64,000 nucleotides of DNA from Stenotrophomonas maltophilia (GTDB lineage: Bacteria > Pseudomonadota > Gammaproteobacteria > Xanthomonadales > Xanthomonadaceae), in NCBI RefSeq assembly GCF_001676385.1, contig NZ_LYVJ01000015.1, forward strand, positions 1 through 64,000, written 5' to 3'. Positions 24,443-32,687 of the stretch are shown here, piece by piece. The stretch's first letter is position 1. Each line of letters begins with the position of its first letter. The notes below the pieces were generated by a model. That model had not been told where the DNA came from. It made no database searches and saw only the letters and a list, made by a program, of their open reading frames with translations. A program made the position numbers and the translations under genes.

Positions 24443-26290
24443 TCAGAACATCAGGTTGATCATCAACACCACCACGCAGGTGTAGATCAGCGACAACGGG
24501 CCGCCGACCCGCCACATCTCGCGCGGGGTGTAGTTGGCCGGGCCCGTGATCATCGAAATCACCGGGTTGGAGGCCGTCATCAGGTTGTTGGACGCGGACA
24601 GCGCCACGATCAGCGCGAACGCGGTCGGATTGCCGCCTGCCGCCAGCGCCAGGTTCACCGCAATGGGCACCATCACGATGGTCGCGCCTACGTGGCTGAT
24701 CACCAGCGAGAACGCCGTCGTCAGCAGCGCCAGCGCCACTTCCAGTACCCACAGCGGGATGCCGGTGGGCAACTTGTCGATGGTATGGCCGGCCACCCAC
24801 GCCGCCGCGCCGCTGGAATCCATCGCCCAGCCAAGCGGAATCAGCCCGGCCATCATGAATACCGTCTTCCAGTTGATCGAGGCATAGGCCTCGTCCATGC
24901 GCAGCACGCCGGTCAGCAGCATGCCGGCCACGCCGGTCATCAGCGTCAGCGCCACCGGCAACTTGCTGGTCAGTGCGATCAGGATGGTCAGCGCGAAGAT
25001 CGCCATCGCGATCTTGAACTTGTGCGGGCGCTGCTCGCCGGTGGGGTAGTCCGTCACCACCACGAAGTCGCGGCTGCGCGCGGCCTGCGCCAGGTCGGTC
25101 CAGATGCTGTGGAACACCAGCATGTCGCCGGCCCGGAGCGGCACGTCACGCACGTCCTCGCGGATCACCTGCTTGTCGCGGTTGATCGCCAGCAGGCTGA
25201 TCCCGCGCTCCTTGCGCAGGCGCAGGTCGGCCGCGCTCTTGCCGATCACGTTCGAGGTTGGCGGTACCACGGCCTCGGAAATGCCGGCACGGCTGGGATT
25301 GAACAGATCACCCAGGTGTTTCAGGCGCGAGGACATGCGCAGGAACTGGTTCTGTGCGAAGTCGCTGATCTGCTCGCGCGGGCCCATCGCCCCCAGCACG
25401 CTGCCCACCCAGATGCGCATTTCGGCAGGCGGTGCCAGGCGGGTGTCGTTGCCGGTCTTGAGCGCCAGCAGCAGCGGCGCATCGTGCAGGTTCTCGGCCT
25501 CGCCCAGGGTCATGCCGACCAGTGGGCTTTCGGCGCTGACCACCAACTCGTACACATCGCCGTCGATGCCATAGGTCTTGGCGAAGTAGCTTTCGGTACG
25601 TGCCGGGGTCACCCCGTCGTTGACCAGGTTTTCTTCCTCGATCAGCTTGCGGTCGCCGTAATAGCGGAAGTACAGCAGCGAGGCCACCAGCAGCGCCACG
25701 CCGATCGGCAGCGGCGCGAACATGCGCAGCGGCTCGATGGTGGCCAGGCCGGAGGGCAGGTTGTTGTTGGCCGAGGCCAGCAGGTCGTTCAGCAGGATCA
25801 GCGGCGAGTTGCCGACCATGGTCAGTGCGCCGCCCATCACGATCGCTGCCGAGATCGGCAGCAGCAGCCGCTGCAGGGTCAGCCCCGTGCGCGCCGCCAG
25901 CCGCGAGGCGACCGGCAGGTACAACGCCATCACCGACGGGTTCTGCATGAACGACGAGTTCAGGCCGGCGATGGCGGTCGTCATCATCAGCAGCCGTTGC
26001 TCGACGCCATGGCCGCGCCGCAGCAGCCAGGCAGCCAGCCGGTTCAACGCCCCGGTGCGATCCAGGCCGGCGCCGAGGATGGTGGTGGCGATGATGCTCA
26101 TCACCGCATTACCGGAGAAGCCGCCGAAGATTTCTTCCGGCGCGATCAGGCCGGTAACGCCGAGCACCACCAGCACCACCAGTGCAACCACATCGGCGCG
26201 GATGCGCTCGAACAGGAACATCGCCATCGTGAAGCCGACCAGCCCGAGCACGAGCTTCATGTCGTTGGTCAGCGTCAGCGCGGTATCCAT
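24443..26290 (-). CDS. SLC13-type permease with two TrkA-C domains
   Basis: A 615-residue inner-membrane transporter. N- and C-terminal membrane halves (about 12 helices) with the divalent-anion/citrate-transporter fold flank two cytoplasmic RCK_C (TrkA-C) domains: VYELVVSAESPLVGMTLGEAE at about 225 and ISEAVVPPTSNVIGKSAADL at about 325. NSSFMQNPSVMALYLPVA and ASNNLMTASNPVISMITGPA match the SNT-type substrate motifs of the family. Relatives move sulfate, dicarboxylates or other anions; the substrate is unresolved. It stands downstream of trmB on the same strand. Confidence 0.88.
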   Translation of the reverse strand: MDTALTLTNDMKLVLGLVGFTMAMFLFERIRADVVALVVLVVLGVTGLIAPEEIFGGFSGNAVMSIIATTILGAGLDRTGALNRLAAWLLRRGHGVEQRLLMMTTAIAGLNSSFMQNPSVMALYLPVASRLAARTGLTLQRLLLPISAAIVMGGALTMVGNSPLILLNDLLASANNNLPSGLATIEPLRMFAPLPIGVALLVASLLYFRYYGDRKLIEEENLVNDGVTPARTESYFAKTYGIDGDVYELVVSAESPLVGMTLGEAENLHDAPLLLALKTGNDTRLAPPAEMRIWVGSVLGAMGPREQISDFAQNQFLRMSSRLKHLGDLFNPSRAGISEAVVPPTSNVIGKSAADLRLRKERGISLLAINRDKQVIREDVRDVPLRAGDMLVFHSIWTDLAQAARSRDFVVVTDYPTGEQRPHKFKIAMAIFALTILIALTSKLPVALTLMTGVAGMLLTGVLRMDEAYASINWKTVFMMAGLIPLGWAMDSSGAAAWVAGHTIDKLPTGIPLWVLEVALALLTTAFSLVISHVGATIVMVPIAVNLALAAGGNPTAFALIVALSASNNLMTASNPVISMITGPANYTPREMWRVGGPLSLIYTCVVVLMINLMF

Positions 26291-26317
26291 GTGGGGCGCG
26301 GCGTCCTCGGGCGATGA

Positions 26318-27052
26318 TCAGGTGCGGTCGTACAGCAGGTCCCAGACACCATGGCCGAGCTTCTGGCCGCGGGTCTCGAAGTGGGTCTGCGGGCGCCAGT
26401 CCGGGCGCGGCACGCTGCCACGGGGGCCGGCGCGGTTGACCAGGCCCGCAGTGGCGTCGAGCACGTCCCACATCTGCTCGGCGTAGTCTTCCCAGTCGGT
26501 CGCACAGTGCAGGCGGCCGCCCGGGCGCAGCTTGCGCACCAGCAGCTCGGCGAACGCCGGTTGCAGCAAGCGGCGCTTGTTGTGGCGCTTCTTGTGCCAC
26601 GGATCCGGGAAATAGATGCGCACTTCGTCGAGCGCGCCGTCGGCGATCTCGTTCTGCAGCACTTCCACCGCATCGTGGTGGTACAGCCGCACGTGGTCGG
26701 CGTTGTCCTCGGCCAGCGCGTTCAGCAGCCGGCCCACGCCCGGGGCATGCACCTCGATGCCGATGTAATCGCGCGCGGGATCGTGCTGGGCGGCGAAGCG
26801 CAGCGCAGCACCGTTGCCGAAGCCGATTTCCAGCACCTTGGGCGCCGGGCGACCGAAGGTGGCGTCCAGGTCACGTGGCTGCCCGGTGTAGTCGATGCCG
26901 AAGCGCGGCCAGCGTTCGTCGAACGCGCGCTGCTGGGCGGGGGTGAAGCGACCCTGGCGCAACACGAAGCTGCGCACCTCGCGGCGGCCCTCGCTCACGG
27001 TGAAGGGCTTGGGCGGAGCCTTGGAACCGGCACTATCGAATGGATTGGTCAT
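26318..27052 (-). CDS. trmB: tRNA (guanine-N7-)-methyltransferase
   Basis: Methylates N7 of G46 in tRNA variable loops using S-adenosylmethionine. The 244-residue protein has the SAM loop [16 protein letters not shown], the acidic [15 protein letters not shown] motif, and the TrmB signature [17 protein letters not shown]. The C-terminus contains [20 protein letters not shown] 27052 shares one base with the thiG stop (TGATG), so the two are coupled; a longer frame upstream is thiG read in another frame. Confidence 0.95.
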   Translation of the reverse strand: MTNPFDSAGSKAPPKPFTVSEGRREVRSFVLRQGRFTPAQQRAFDERWPRFGIDYTGQPRDLDATFGRPAPKVLEIGFGNGAALRFAAQHDPARDYIGIEVHAPGVGRLLNALAEDNADHVRLYHHDAVEVLQNEIADGALDEVRIYFPDPWHKKRHNKRRLLQPAFAELLVRKLRPGGRLHCATDWEDYAEQMWDVLDATAGLVNRAGPRGSVPRPDWRPQTHFETRGQKLGHGVWDLLYDRT

Positions 27053-27846
27053 CAGCCGATCAGCCCATCCACCGGGGAGGAGGCACTGGCATAGCGCTTG
27101 CGCGGAATGCGCCCTGCCAGGAACGCCTCGCGGCCGGCCTCGACCGCCTTGCGCATGGCGCTGGCCATCAGCACCGGGCTGCGCGCACCGGCAATGGCGG
27201 TGTTCATCAGCACGCCGTCGCATCCCAGCTCCATCGCGATCGCCGCGTCGGAGGCGGTGCCCACGCCGGCGTCGACGATGATCGGCACCTTGGCGTCTTC
27301 GATGATCTGCAGCAGGTTGTACCTGTTCTGGATGCCCAGGCCCGAGCCGATCGGTGCGGCCAGCGGCATCACCGCCACGCAGCCGATCTCCTCCAGGCGC
27401 TTGGCCAGGATCGGGTCGTCGGAGGTGTACACCATCACTTCGAAGCCGTCCTTGACCAGCTGTTCGGCCGCCTTGAGGGTCTGTACCACGTCCGGGTACA
27501 AGGTCTTCTGGTCACCCAGCACTTCCAGCTTGGTCAGGTTGTGGCCGTCCAGCAGTTCACGCGCCAGCCGGCAGGTACGCACGGCGTCCTCGGCGGTGTA
27601 GCAGCCGGCGGTGTTGGGCAGGATGGTGAAGCGCTCCGGCGGCAGCACGTCCAGCAGGTTCGGCTCGCCCGGGTTCTGCCCGATGTTGGTGCGGCGGATG
27701 GCCACGGTAACGATCTGGGCGCCTGCAGCCTCGGTGGCCAGGCGGGTTTCTTCCAGATCCTTGAACTTGCCGGTGCCGGTCAGCAGCCGCGAGCCATAGG
27801 TCTTGCCGGCGATCACCAGCGAATCGGGGGAGACATGAACGTTCAT
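27052..27846 (-). CDS. thiG: Thiazole synthase
   Basis: Forms the thiazole ring of thiamine from deoxyxylulose 5-phosphate, dehydroglycine and ThiS-thiocarboxylate. The 264-residue TIM-barrel protein has [32 protein letters not shown] (here ILPNTAGCY), [11 protein letters not shown], and [33 protein letters not shown] 27846 is chosen because the upstream in-frame extension is repeat-derived. It follows thiS with a 74-bp gap and leads into trmB. Confidence 0.96.
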   Translation of the reverse strand: MNVHVSPDSLVIAGKTYGSRLLTGTGKFKDLEETRLATEAAGAQIVTVAIRRTNIGQNPGEPNLLDVLPPERFTILPNTAGCYTAEDAVRTCRLARELLDGHNLTKLEVLGDQKTLYPDVVQTLKAAEQLVKDGFEVMVYTSDDPILAKRLEEIGCVAVMPLAAPIGSGLGIQNRYNLLQIIEDAKVPIIVDAGVGTASDAAIAMELGCDGVLMNTAIAGARSPVLMASAMRKAVEAGREAFLAGRIPRKRYASASSPVDGLIG

Positions 27847-27876
27847 GGCGCGATTATCGCTTATCCGCCTGAAGAT

Positions 27877-27912
27877 GGGGTCACGCAGAAACCTGGGGTC
27901 AGATCCGACCCC
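27877..27912. repeat. GGGGTC hairpin between thiS and thiG
   Basis: GGGGTCAGATCCGACCCC (27895-27912) forms a compact hairpin, with another GGGGTC at 27877. It belongs to the GGGGTC-N-GATCCC family and sits between two genes of one operon, where it could lower downstream expression. Confidence 0.6.
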
Positions 27913-27920
27913 GCGCAGCC

Positions 27921-28121
27921 TCACCCCCCGCCCAGCGCGTGCACGATCTCCACCACGTCGCCTTCGGCCAGGACATGTTCGCTGTGACGGCTGCGGCTGA
28001 CGATCTCGCCATTGACCTCCACCGCTACCCGGCGTTGCAGAAGCTGCTCGGCCTGCAGCAGATCGTGGAGGGTCGCCGAGGCGGGCAGGGTACGGGGTTC
28101 GCCGTTGAGCTGGATGTTCAT
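27921..28121 (-). CDS. thiS: Sulfur carrier protein ThiS
   Basis: A 66-residue ubiquitin-fold protein that carries sulfur as a C-terminal thiocarboxylate to ThiG. It begins [12 protein letters not shown], has the family [12 protein letters not shown] core, and ends with the required Gly-Gly ([10 protein letters not shown]). ATG 28121 gives the standard size. No TPP riboswitch was recognised upstream (28122-28327). Confidence 0.93.
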   Translation of the reverse strand: MNIQLNGEPRTLPASATLHDLLQAEQLLQRRVAVEVNGEIVSRSRHSEHVLAEGDVVEIVHALGGG

Positions 28122-28327
28122 CGCCGCATTGTCGCCGATGGCCTGCGGGGATCGGAACCCTTGCAAATGTCGTTGATCGCCAGCCCCGGCACAGCGTGGG
28201 CCAGCGCGCTCAGGCGACAATCCATGCGGCGGCGCAGCGTGAGCAAAACGCGGCGCAGTGAAACCATTCACCGTGCGCCGGCGTACGTGCGCCGGGTCCT
28301 CAACGATATCCCCACAGGAGTTTTTTC

Positions 28328-30181
28328 ATGCTGCTCAGCAAACGCCCGATCCGCACCCTGATGGCGGCCGCGATCGCGCTGGCCGCGCTTCCGGCCATGG
28401 CAGGCGAATCCCCGTATTCCAAGGCCGTGTTCTTCGGCGACAGCCTGACCGATGCCGGCTACTTCCGCCCCCTGTTGGATCCGGGCGTGCAACCGGTCAC
28501 CGGCCAATTCACCACCAACCCGGGTTGGGTGTGGGCGCAGCAGGTCGCCAACTACTACGGCCTCAACGGCGCCGCCAACGGCAACGGCCAGAGTGGCGAC
28601 AACTATGCCGTCGGCGGTGCCCGGGTGTCGGTGGACGAGGCCGGTGGCCTGGGCGTGATTCCGTCGCTGAAGTCGCAGGCAACCCGCTACCTGGCCGCGA
28701 ACGGTGGCAAGGCTGACGGTAATGCCCTGTACACCGTCTGGGGGGGCGCCAATGATCTGTTCGCGGCTACTCGTGCGGCGGCAGGCGGCGCGTCCCAGGC
28801 CCAGGTGCAGGGCATCATCGGCGCAGCGGTCACCGACCAGATCGCGCTGGTGGGCGCACTGAAGCAGGCCGGTGCCCAGTACGTGCTGGTACCGAACCTG
28901 CCGGATGTGGGCATCACCCCGCAGTTCCGCGGTCCGAATGCCGCCGCCGCCACCGCGCTGTCGGCCGGCTACAACAAGGCCCTGTACGGTGGCCTGAAGC
29001 AGGCCGGCATCGAGTTCATTCCGCTCGATACCTTCAGCATCCTGCGTGAAGTGACCGCCAACCCGGGCATGTACGGCTTCACCAACGTCACCGGTACTGC
29101 CTGCAGGATAGATCCGAACAACGCCACGGCAAGCATCATCGGCTGCAACCCGACCAGCTACGTCAGCCCGGATGCGGCCAATACCTACCTGTTCGCCGAC
29201 GGCGTGCACCCGACCACCGCAGGTCATGCGCTGCTTGGCCAGTACGCGGTGTCGGTGCTGGAGGCCCCGCGCCTACAGCAGGTGCTGAGCCACTCGGCGC
29301 AGACCATCGGCCGCTCGCGCGCCGACCAGGTCAGCATGCACCTGGGGGGGCGCCCGGCTGACGGCCTGTCCTGGTGGGGCGGTGTCCGCGGTGACCTGCA
29401 GCGCTACGACCACGCCGATCTGTACGACGGCCTGGCCCCGGCCGGCCTGTTCGGTATCGACTGGGCCCGCGACGGCATGGTGTTTGGCGGCTTCGCCGGC
29501 TTCGGTCGCCTCAACGCCGACTTCGGCAACAGCCGAGGCGACTTCACCCAGAAGGACACCACCGCTGGTCTGTTCGCCGGCTGGTATGGCGACCGCATCT
29601 GGGTGAACGGCCAGGTCAGCTACACCTGGCTGTCCTATGACGTGAACCGCAAGGTCCAGCTGGGCCCGGCCACCCGCGAGCACGGTGGTTCGCCGGACGG
29701 CAGCAACCTGACCGCCGCCCTGAACGCAGGTTACGAGTTCGGGACCGAAGGCGGCTTCCGCCACGGCCCGATCGCCTCGGTGATCTGGCAAAAGGTGAAG
29801 ATCGACGGTTACACCGAAAGCGCTGCCGCCGGCACCCTGGCCACCGCGCTGGGCTACGACCGCCAGAACGTCGATTCGACCGTTGGCCGCATCGGTTGGC
29901 AGGCCCGCTTCGATGGCGGCACCCTCAAGCCGTACGCGCAGGTGACCTACGATCACGAGTTCGAGGACACCCAGCAGGCCAGCGCCTGGCTGCAGACCCT
30001 GCCGGAACTGGGCAGCTACCGCGTGCCGGGCCTGAAGTTCGACAAGAACTACGCTACCGTCGTGCTGGGCGCCCGCACCGAACTGTTCGGCCTGCAGAGC
30101 AACTTCGGCCTGAGCGCGTCAACCGGCCAGAAGCGCGCGCAGGACGCCACCCTGTTCGCCAACTTCAGCGGCACGTTCTAA
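28328..30181 (+). CDS. estA: Autotransporter GDSL esterase/lipase
   Basis: A 617-residue type Va autotransporter with a signal peptide (1-25, AMA). The SGNH/GDSL esterase passenger has block I VFFGDSLTDAG (Ser at about 38), an Asn block (WGGANDLF), and the Asp-x-x-His block DGVHPTTAGH. The 12-strand translocator barrel runs from about residue 340 to the C-terminal Phe. It remains anchored in the outer membrane and hydrolyses short- to medium-chain esters, as P. aeruginosa EstA and Xanthomonas relatives do. ATG follows ACAGGAG. Confidence 0.93.
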   Translation: MLLSKRPIRTLMAAAIALAALPAMAGESPYSKAVFFGDSLTDAGYFRPLLDPGVQPVTGQFTTNPGWVWAQQVANYYGLNGAANGNGQSGDNYAVGGARVSVDEAGGLGVIPSLKSQATRYLAANGGKADGNALYTVWGGANDLFAATRAAAGGASQAQVQGIIGAAVTDQIALVGALKQAGAQYVLVPNLPDVGITPQFRGPNAAAATALSAGYNKALYGGLKQAGIEFIPLDTFSILREVTANPGMYGFTNVTGTACRIDPNNATASIIGCNPTSYVSPDAANTYLFADGVHPTTAGHALLGQYAVSVLEAPRLQQVLSHSAQTIGRSRADQVSMHLGGRPADGLSWWGGVRGDLQRYDHADLYDGLAPAGLFGIDWARDGMVFGGFAGFGRLNADFGNSRGDFTQKDTTAGLFAGWYGDRIWVNGQVSYTWLSYDVNRKVQLGPATREHGGSPDGSNLTAALNAGYEFGTEGGFRHGPIASVIWQKVKIDGYTESAAAGTLATALGYDRQNVDSTVGRIGWQARFDGGTLKPYAQVTYDHEFEDTQQASAWLQTLPELGSYRVPGLKFDKNYATVVLGARTELFGLQSNFGLSASTGQKRAQDATLFANFSGTF

Positions 30182-30193
30182 TCAGCAACCGCC

Positions 30194-30281
30194 GGGGTCG
30201 GATCCCTTTCCGCAGGGAAAGGGATCTGACCCTTCGTGCCAGGGGGCGGATCCGTTTCCGCCAGGAAACGGCTCTGACCCC
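30194..30281. repeat. Two tandem GGGGTCGGATCC hairpins
   Basis: 30194-30232 has GGGGTCGGATCCCTTTCC paired with GGGAAAGGGATCTGACCC. 30242-30281 has GGGGGCGGATCCGTTTCC paired with GGAAACGGCTCTGACCCC. They are two adjacent near-consensus copies between the esterase gene and tRNA-Gly, with compensating differences in the stems. Confidence 0.85.
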
Positions 30282-30342
30282 ATTGCGGCCCTGCTGCCAT
30301 TGCGCAACACCGGGCCAACCGCATAGACTTTCACCGCGCACT

Positions 30343-30416
30343 GCGGGCGTAGCTCAATGGTAGAGCTGTAGCTTCCCAAGCTACTGACGTGGGTTCGATT
30401 CCCATCGCCCGCTCCA
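30343..30416 (+). tRNA. tRNA-Gly (anticodon CCC)
   Basis: A complete cloverleaf: acceptor GCGGGCG/CGCCCGC, D arm GCTC-AATGGTA-GAGC, anticodon stem GTAGC/GCTAC with loop TTCCCAA (anticodon CCC), T arm GTGGG-TTCGATT-CCCAT, discriminator T and an encoded CCA (30414-30416). Its 3' end is the probable attachment site of the prophage that follows. Confidence 0.95.
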
Positions 30417-30556
30417 TGTCTCCCAACGGTTGGCGCTATCCTAGGCGCTCCGCAATCTTCGGGCCGCTCCGCAATACCTCCAGCTGGGTATCCTGCGTTC
30501 ACACCTCGTGGACATTAATCCTCCGTGAACCTATGATTGGTGCACAGGAGGGATCC
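30417..30556. other. Probable attL flank with paired CGCTCCGCAAT repeats
   Basis: The stretch between tRNA-Gly and the first prophage gene has two direct copies of CGCTCCGCAAT (30446-30456 and 30465-30475), 19 bp apart, which may be integrase arm sites. The core crossover is expected within the tRNA 3' end; it cannot be delimited without attR. Confidence 0.4.
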
Positions 30557-31321
30557 ATGGATAAGTGGGGCGAATTTCTTTATCGGCATGCTTCAAAGCT
30601 GATCGCAATCGCGGTCGTTCTTGCATTTGTGTCGTTCGCTGGTGGTGTGTACTTTAAGGCGTACCAAGCGGCCTTGTTTAAGGGCGCCGAGTTGTTTGTA
30701 TGGGCGGCCGGCCTAATGTCCGTGCTGCTCGTTAGACGCCAGCTTCACGCGCAAGAGGTAATCCTAGAAGCCCACCGGCAGCAGCAGGAAGAGGGGTACG
30801 AGCAGCTTCAGCGTGATCACGACTGGCGCTGTTATGCCTTCTACCACCAGCACTTCTCTGATCTGCCGGCAGCGAATTTGCGGAAGGGTGTTTACGACTT
30901 GGCGCATGCACCTGAGACACAGTTTATCGATTGTTTTTCCGATCGTGGTCGTCCGATGCCCGCTGATGTCTTGGCAAAGGTGAGGGGGAGTTCGGCTGAA
31001 TGGGATTACATCCGTCCCTACCTTGACGGTTTTGAAACGTTTTGCGGCGCTATCAACGCTAAGTTGGTCGATGACGATTATGCGTTCTCACTGCAGGCAA
31101 CGCGGGTGATACGGAACTACACTGTTTTTGAACCACTGATCGATGAGTATCGGAAGGCGTCGCCATCGGCTTACTGTGAGTTCTACAAGGTCGCGTACAG
31201 GTGGAAAATCCGCCTCCTGCCGGCAGAAGGTCGGGACGTTGGGGGGCTTGGTGTAGATGGAAACGGCGCCAAACCGATTGCCGGCCCCCGGAAACGGGGG
31301 GGGCTTGACCGGGCTGCATAG
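30557..31321 (+). CDS. Two-helix membrane protein, DUF4760-like prophage cargo
   Basis: A 254-residue protein with two N-terminal membrane helices (about 14-33 and 43-60), then a charged helical segment (RRQLHAQEVILEAHRQQQEEGYEQLQRDHDWRCYAFY, split here) and a soluble alpha-helical domain. The topology resembles DUF4760 proteins; that match is from memory and not certain. ATG 30557 follows ACAGGAGGG. Base composition is poorer in GC than its neighbours. Its place between attL and integrase, transcribed away from the integrase, marks it as an accessory (moron) gene, perhaps for lysogenic conversion or phage exclusion. Confidence 0.75.
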   Translation: MDKWGEFLYRHASKLIAIAVVLAFVSFAGGVYFKAYQAALFKGAELFVWAAGLMSVLLVRRQLHAQEVILEAHRQQQEEGYEQLQRDHDWRCYAFYHQHFSDLPAANLRKGVYDLAHAPETQFIDCFSDRGRPMPADVLAKVRGSSAEWDYIRPYLDGFETFCGAINAKLVDDDYAFSLQATRVIRNYTVFEPLIDEYRKASPSAYCEFYKVAYRWKIRLLPAEGRDVGGLGVDGNGAKPIAGPRKRGGLDRAA

Positions 31322-31333
31322 CCGATGTATGGT
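31305..31333 (+). promoter_or_regulatory. Sigma-70-like promoter inside the end of the cargo gene
   Basis: TTGACC (31305-31310), a 17-base spacer and TATGGT (31328-31333). It overlaps the stop codon of the cargo gene and would start RNA near 31340. Confidence 0.6.
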
Positions 31334-31358
31334 TTGCTCAACTACAAGGAGAAGTGAC

Positions 31359-31382
31359 ATGCGGGATACCACCGGTTTCTAA
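31359..31382 (+). CDS. Seven-residue micro-ORF with strong ribosome site
   Basis: Encodes Met-Arg-Asp-Thr-Thr-Gly-Phe. AAGGAG ends 7 bases before ATG. Apart from the promoter and terminator around it there is no other evidence that it is translated. Confidence 0.3.
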   Translation: MRDTTGF

Positions 31383-31407
31383 CTTAGGTCGGCCCTGTTA
31401 TTTCACG

Positions 31408-31437
31408 AAAGACGGCCCGGAAGGGCCGTCTTTTTTT
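31408..31437. terminator. Intrinsic terminator between cargo gene and integrase
   Basis: AAAGACGGCCC-GGAA-GGGCCGTCTTTTTTT: an 8-bp GC-rich core stem extended by A/T pairs, with seven T on the plus strand. It can also end integrase transcripts from the minus strand, more weakly. Confidence 0.9.
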
Positions 31438-31446
31438 GTGCGGGAT

Positions 31447-32487
31447 TTAACGTGTAGGGGTCGCCTTGGAACCCCGCTTCTTTCGGACGTAGATCTCGGT
31501 CGTGGTGACCGATGAATGCCCCAGCTGGTGCTGCGCCTCGCGAATGTCCTTTGCCGAATCGGCCTTGTCCGTACCCGCTTTTGCGCGGAGATCTCGGAAC
31601 TGAAACTCCCCCTTTGCAATTCCTGCTGCCTTCCGGGCCTTGTCGAACCGGTAGCGGAGCGCCGCGCGCCCTAGGGCCAGGCCGTCGTCGTCTACGATCA
31701 GCCGCGTGCTGTAGACCTTCTCTCGCCCGTTCGGGCACTTCTCCCCCTTACGTTTTGCAATCCGCTCAAGCAGCGTAGCCAGCTCGCCAGTGATCTCCAT
31801 GGTGACCCGGTTGCTGGTCTTCGACTGTTGGATGACGAGGCCGCGCGCTGTGACCTGGCGCACGTCCATGGACCACACGTCGCCAACGCGCTGGCCGGTG
31901 AGGTAGGCCAGATCCATGGCGTCGCGCAGAGCTGCGTCGGCATGTGCATAGACGGCCCTGAAAGCGTCATCGTCCACGTAAACGTCGCGGCCCGCTTCCT
32001 TGTTGCGACGAATGCCCTCGCACGGGTTGGGTAGATCGGTAATGCCTTTGCCGCGCGCCCAGTTCCAGATATGCGAGAACAGCGAAACCTCGCGGTTCGC
32101 GATCACCTTCGCCTTGCGCCAATCCAGATACTGCCGGATGTTGATCGGACGGATGGCTTCAAACGGCGCTGGCGGTGCGTCAAAGTAGCTCAGCAGCGCA
32201 GTGATGCAGCGATTGTTGAGGCGCTGGGTGGTGACGGCCTTGGTAGGAACCACCTCGGCGCGGTAGCGATCGGCAACGTGCCGGAAGGTCACGACGGCCG
32301 CTGCGGGGATCGTGCTCGCGTGTTCGATCTCGGCCCATCGCTTGATGGCCACGCCGTAATCGCTGCCGAGGGGTGTTTCGCGCCTCGGCTTGCCGCCGTG
32401 GTCATAGTAGTAGTGGGTCACGCCCGACTTCTGCTTGCGTGGCCTGAACCGGGGGATTGCCCCCGGCTTACTCGGTTTCCGTCCCAT
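31447..32487 (-). CDS. int: Phage tyrosine integrase
   Basis: A 346-residue site-specific recombinase that inserts and excises the prophage. It has a basic N-terminal arm-binding region (GRKPSKPGAIPRFRPRKQK), a core-binding SAM-like domain (about 75-165), and the catalytic domain: first Arg in LAYLTGQRVGDV, box II FRDLRAKAG, LGHSS with His, and nucleophile Tyr in TEIYVR. Box II reads RDLR rather than the usual HDLR. ATG 32487 starts just after the DUF4224 gene; the longer upstream frame is antisense noise. It is the last gene of the leftward operon. Confidence 0.95.
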   Translation of the reverse strand: MGRKPSKPGAIPRFRPRKQKSGVTHYYYDHGGKPRRETPLGSDYGVAIKRWAEIEHASTIPAAAVVTFRHVADRYRAEVVPTKAVTTQRLNNRCITALLSYFDAPPAPFEAIRPINIRQYLDWRKAKVIANREVSLFSHIWNWARGKGITDLPNPCEGIRRNKEAGRDVYVDDDAFRAVYAHADAALRDAMDLAYLTGQRVGDVWSMDVRQVTARGLVIQQSKTSNRVTMEITGELATLLERIAKRKGEKCPNGREKVYSTRLIVDDDGLALGRAALRYRFDKARKAAGIAKGEFQFRDLRAKAGTDKADSAKDIREAQHQLGHSSVTTTEIYVRKKRGSKATPTR

Positions 32488-32488
32488 T

Positions 32489-32686
32489 TCAAGCGACCTT
32501 GCTGGAAGTCCATGTCGTCGGCGCCTTTGGTGCATGCGCCGTTCCCTCAACGCTGGAGCGCAGCACGACCGGCCAGTCGTGCGCGTCCAGGTAGTGCTTG
32601 ATCCCATTCTTGCGGAGAAATGCCGCCTGGCGCGCGCGCTGTGGCGTGCGGCACAGGCCGGTGATCTCGTCCCGCGACAAATACAT
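32489..32686 (-). CDS. DUF4224-like small protein next to integrase
   Basis: A 65-residue protein beginning MYLSRDEITGLC, with TPQRARQAAFLRKNGIKHYL and WPVVLRSS. This matches the DUF4224 pattern found almost always directly upstream of phage integrases. It may serve as a directionality factor or DNA-binding partner (inference from position and size). ATG 32686 follows the upstream stop codon by one base (TGACATG); a GTG at 32698 is the alternative. Confidence 0.8.
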   Translation of the reverse strand: MYLSRDEITGLCRTPQRARQAAFLRKNGIKHYLDAHDWPVVLRSSVEGTAHAPKAPTTWTSSKVA

Positions 32687-32687
32687 G

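Larger units (their letters stand above)
31340..31437 (+). ncRNA. Candidate ~100-nt transcript beside the integrase
   Basis: A promoter at 31305-31333, a strong ribosome site AAGGAG (31346-31351), a 7-codon frame (31359-31382) and an intrinsic terminator (31408-31437) form a self-contained unit in the 125-bp gap between the cargo gene and the convergent integrase gene. It could be a small regulatory RNA, a leader peptide mRNA, or both. Confidence 0.45.

Noticed and set aside
24020..26317. A 765-codon plus-strand frame
   Set aside because: Runs through the Rieske gene, the composite repeat and antisense to the SLC13 permease; Gln/His/Arg-rich shadow.
28122..28327. TPP riboswitch upstream of thiS
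   Set aside because: No CTGAGA and ACCYTTTGAACCTGATC-like boxes on the minus strand; thiS-thiG seem to lack this control here.
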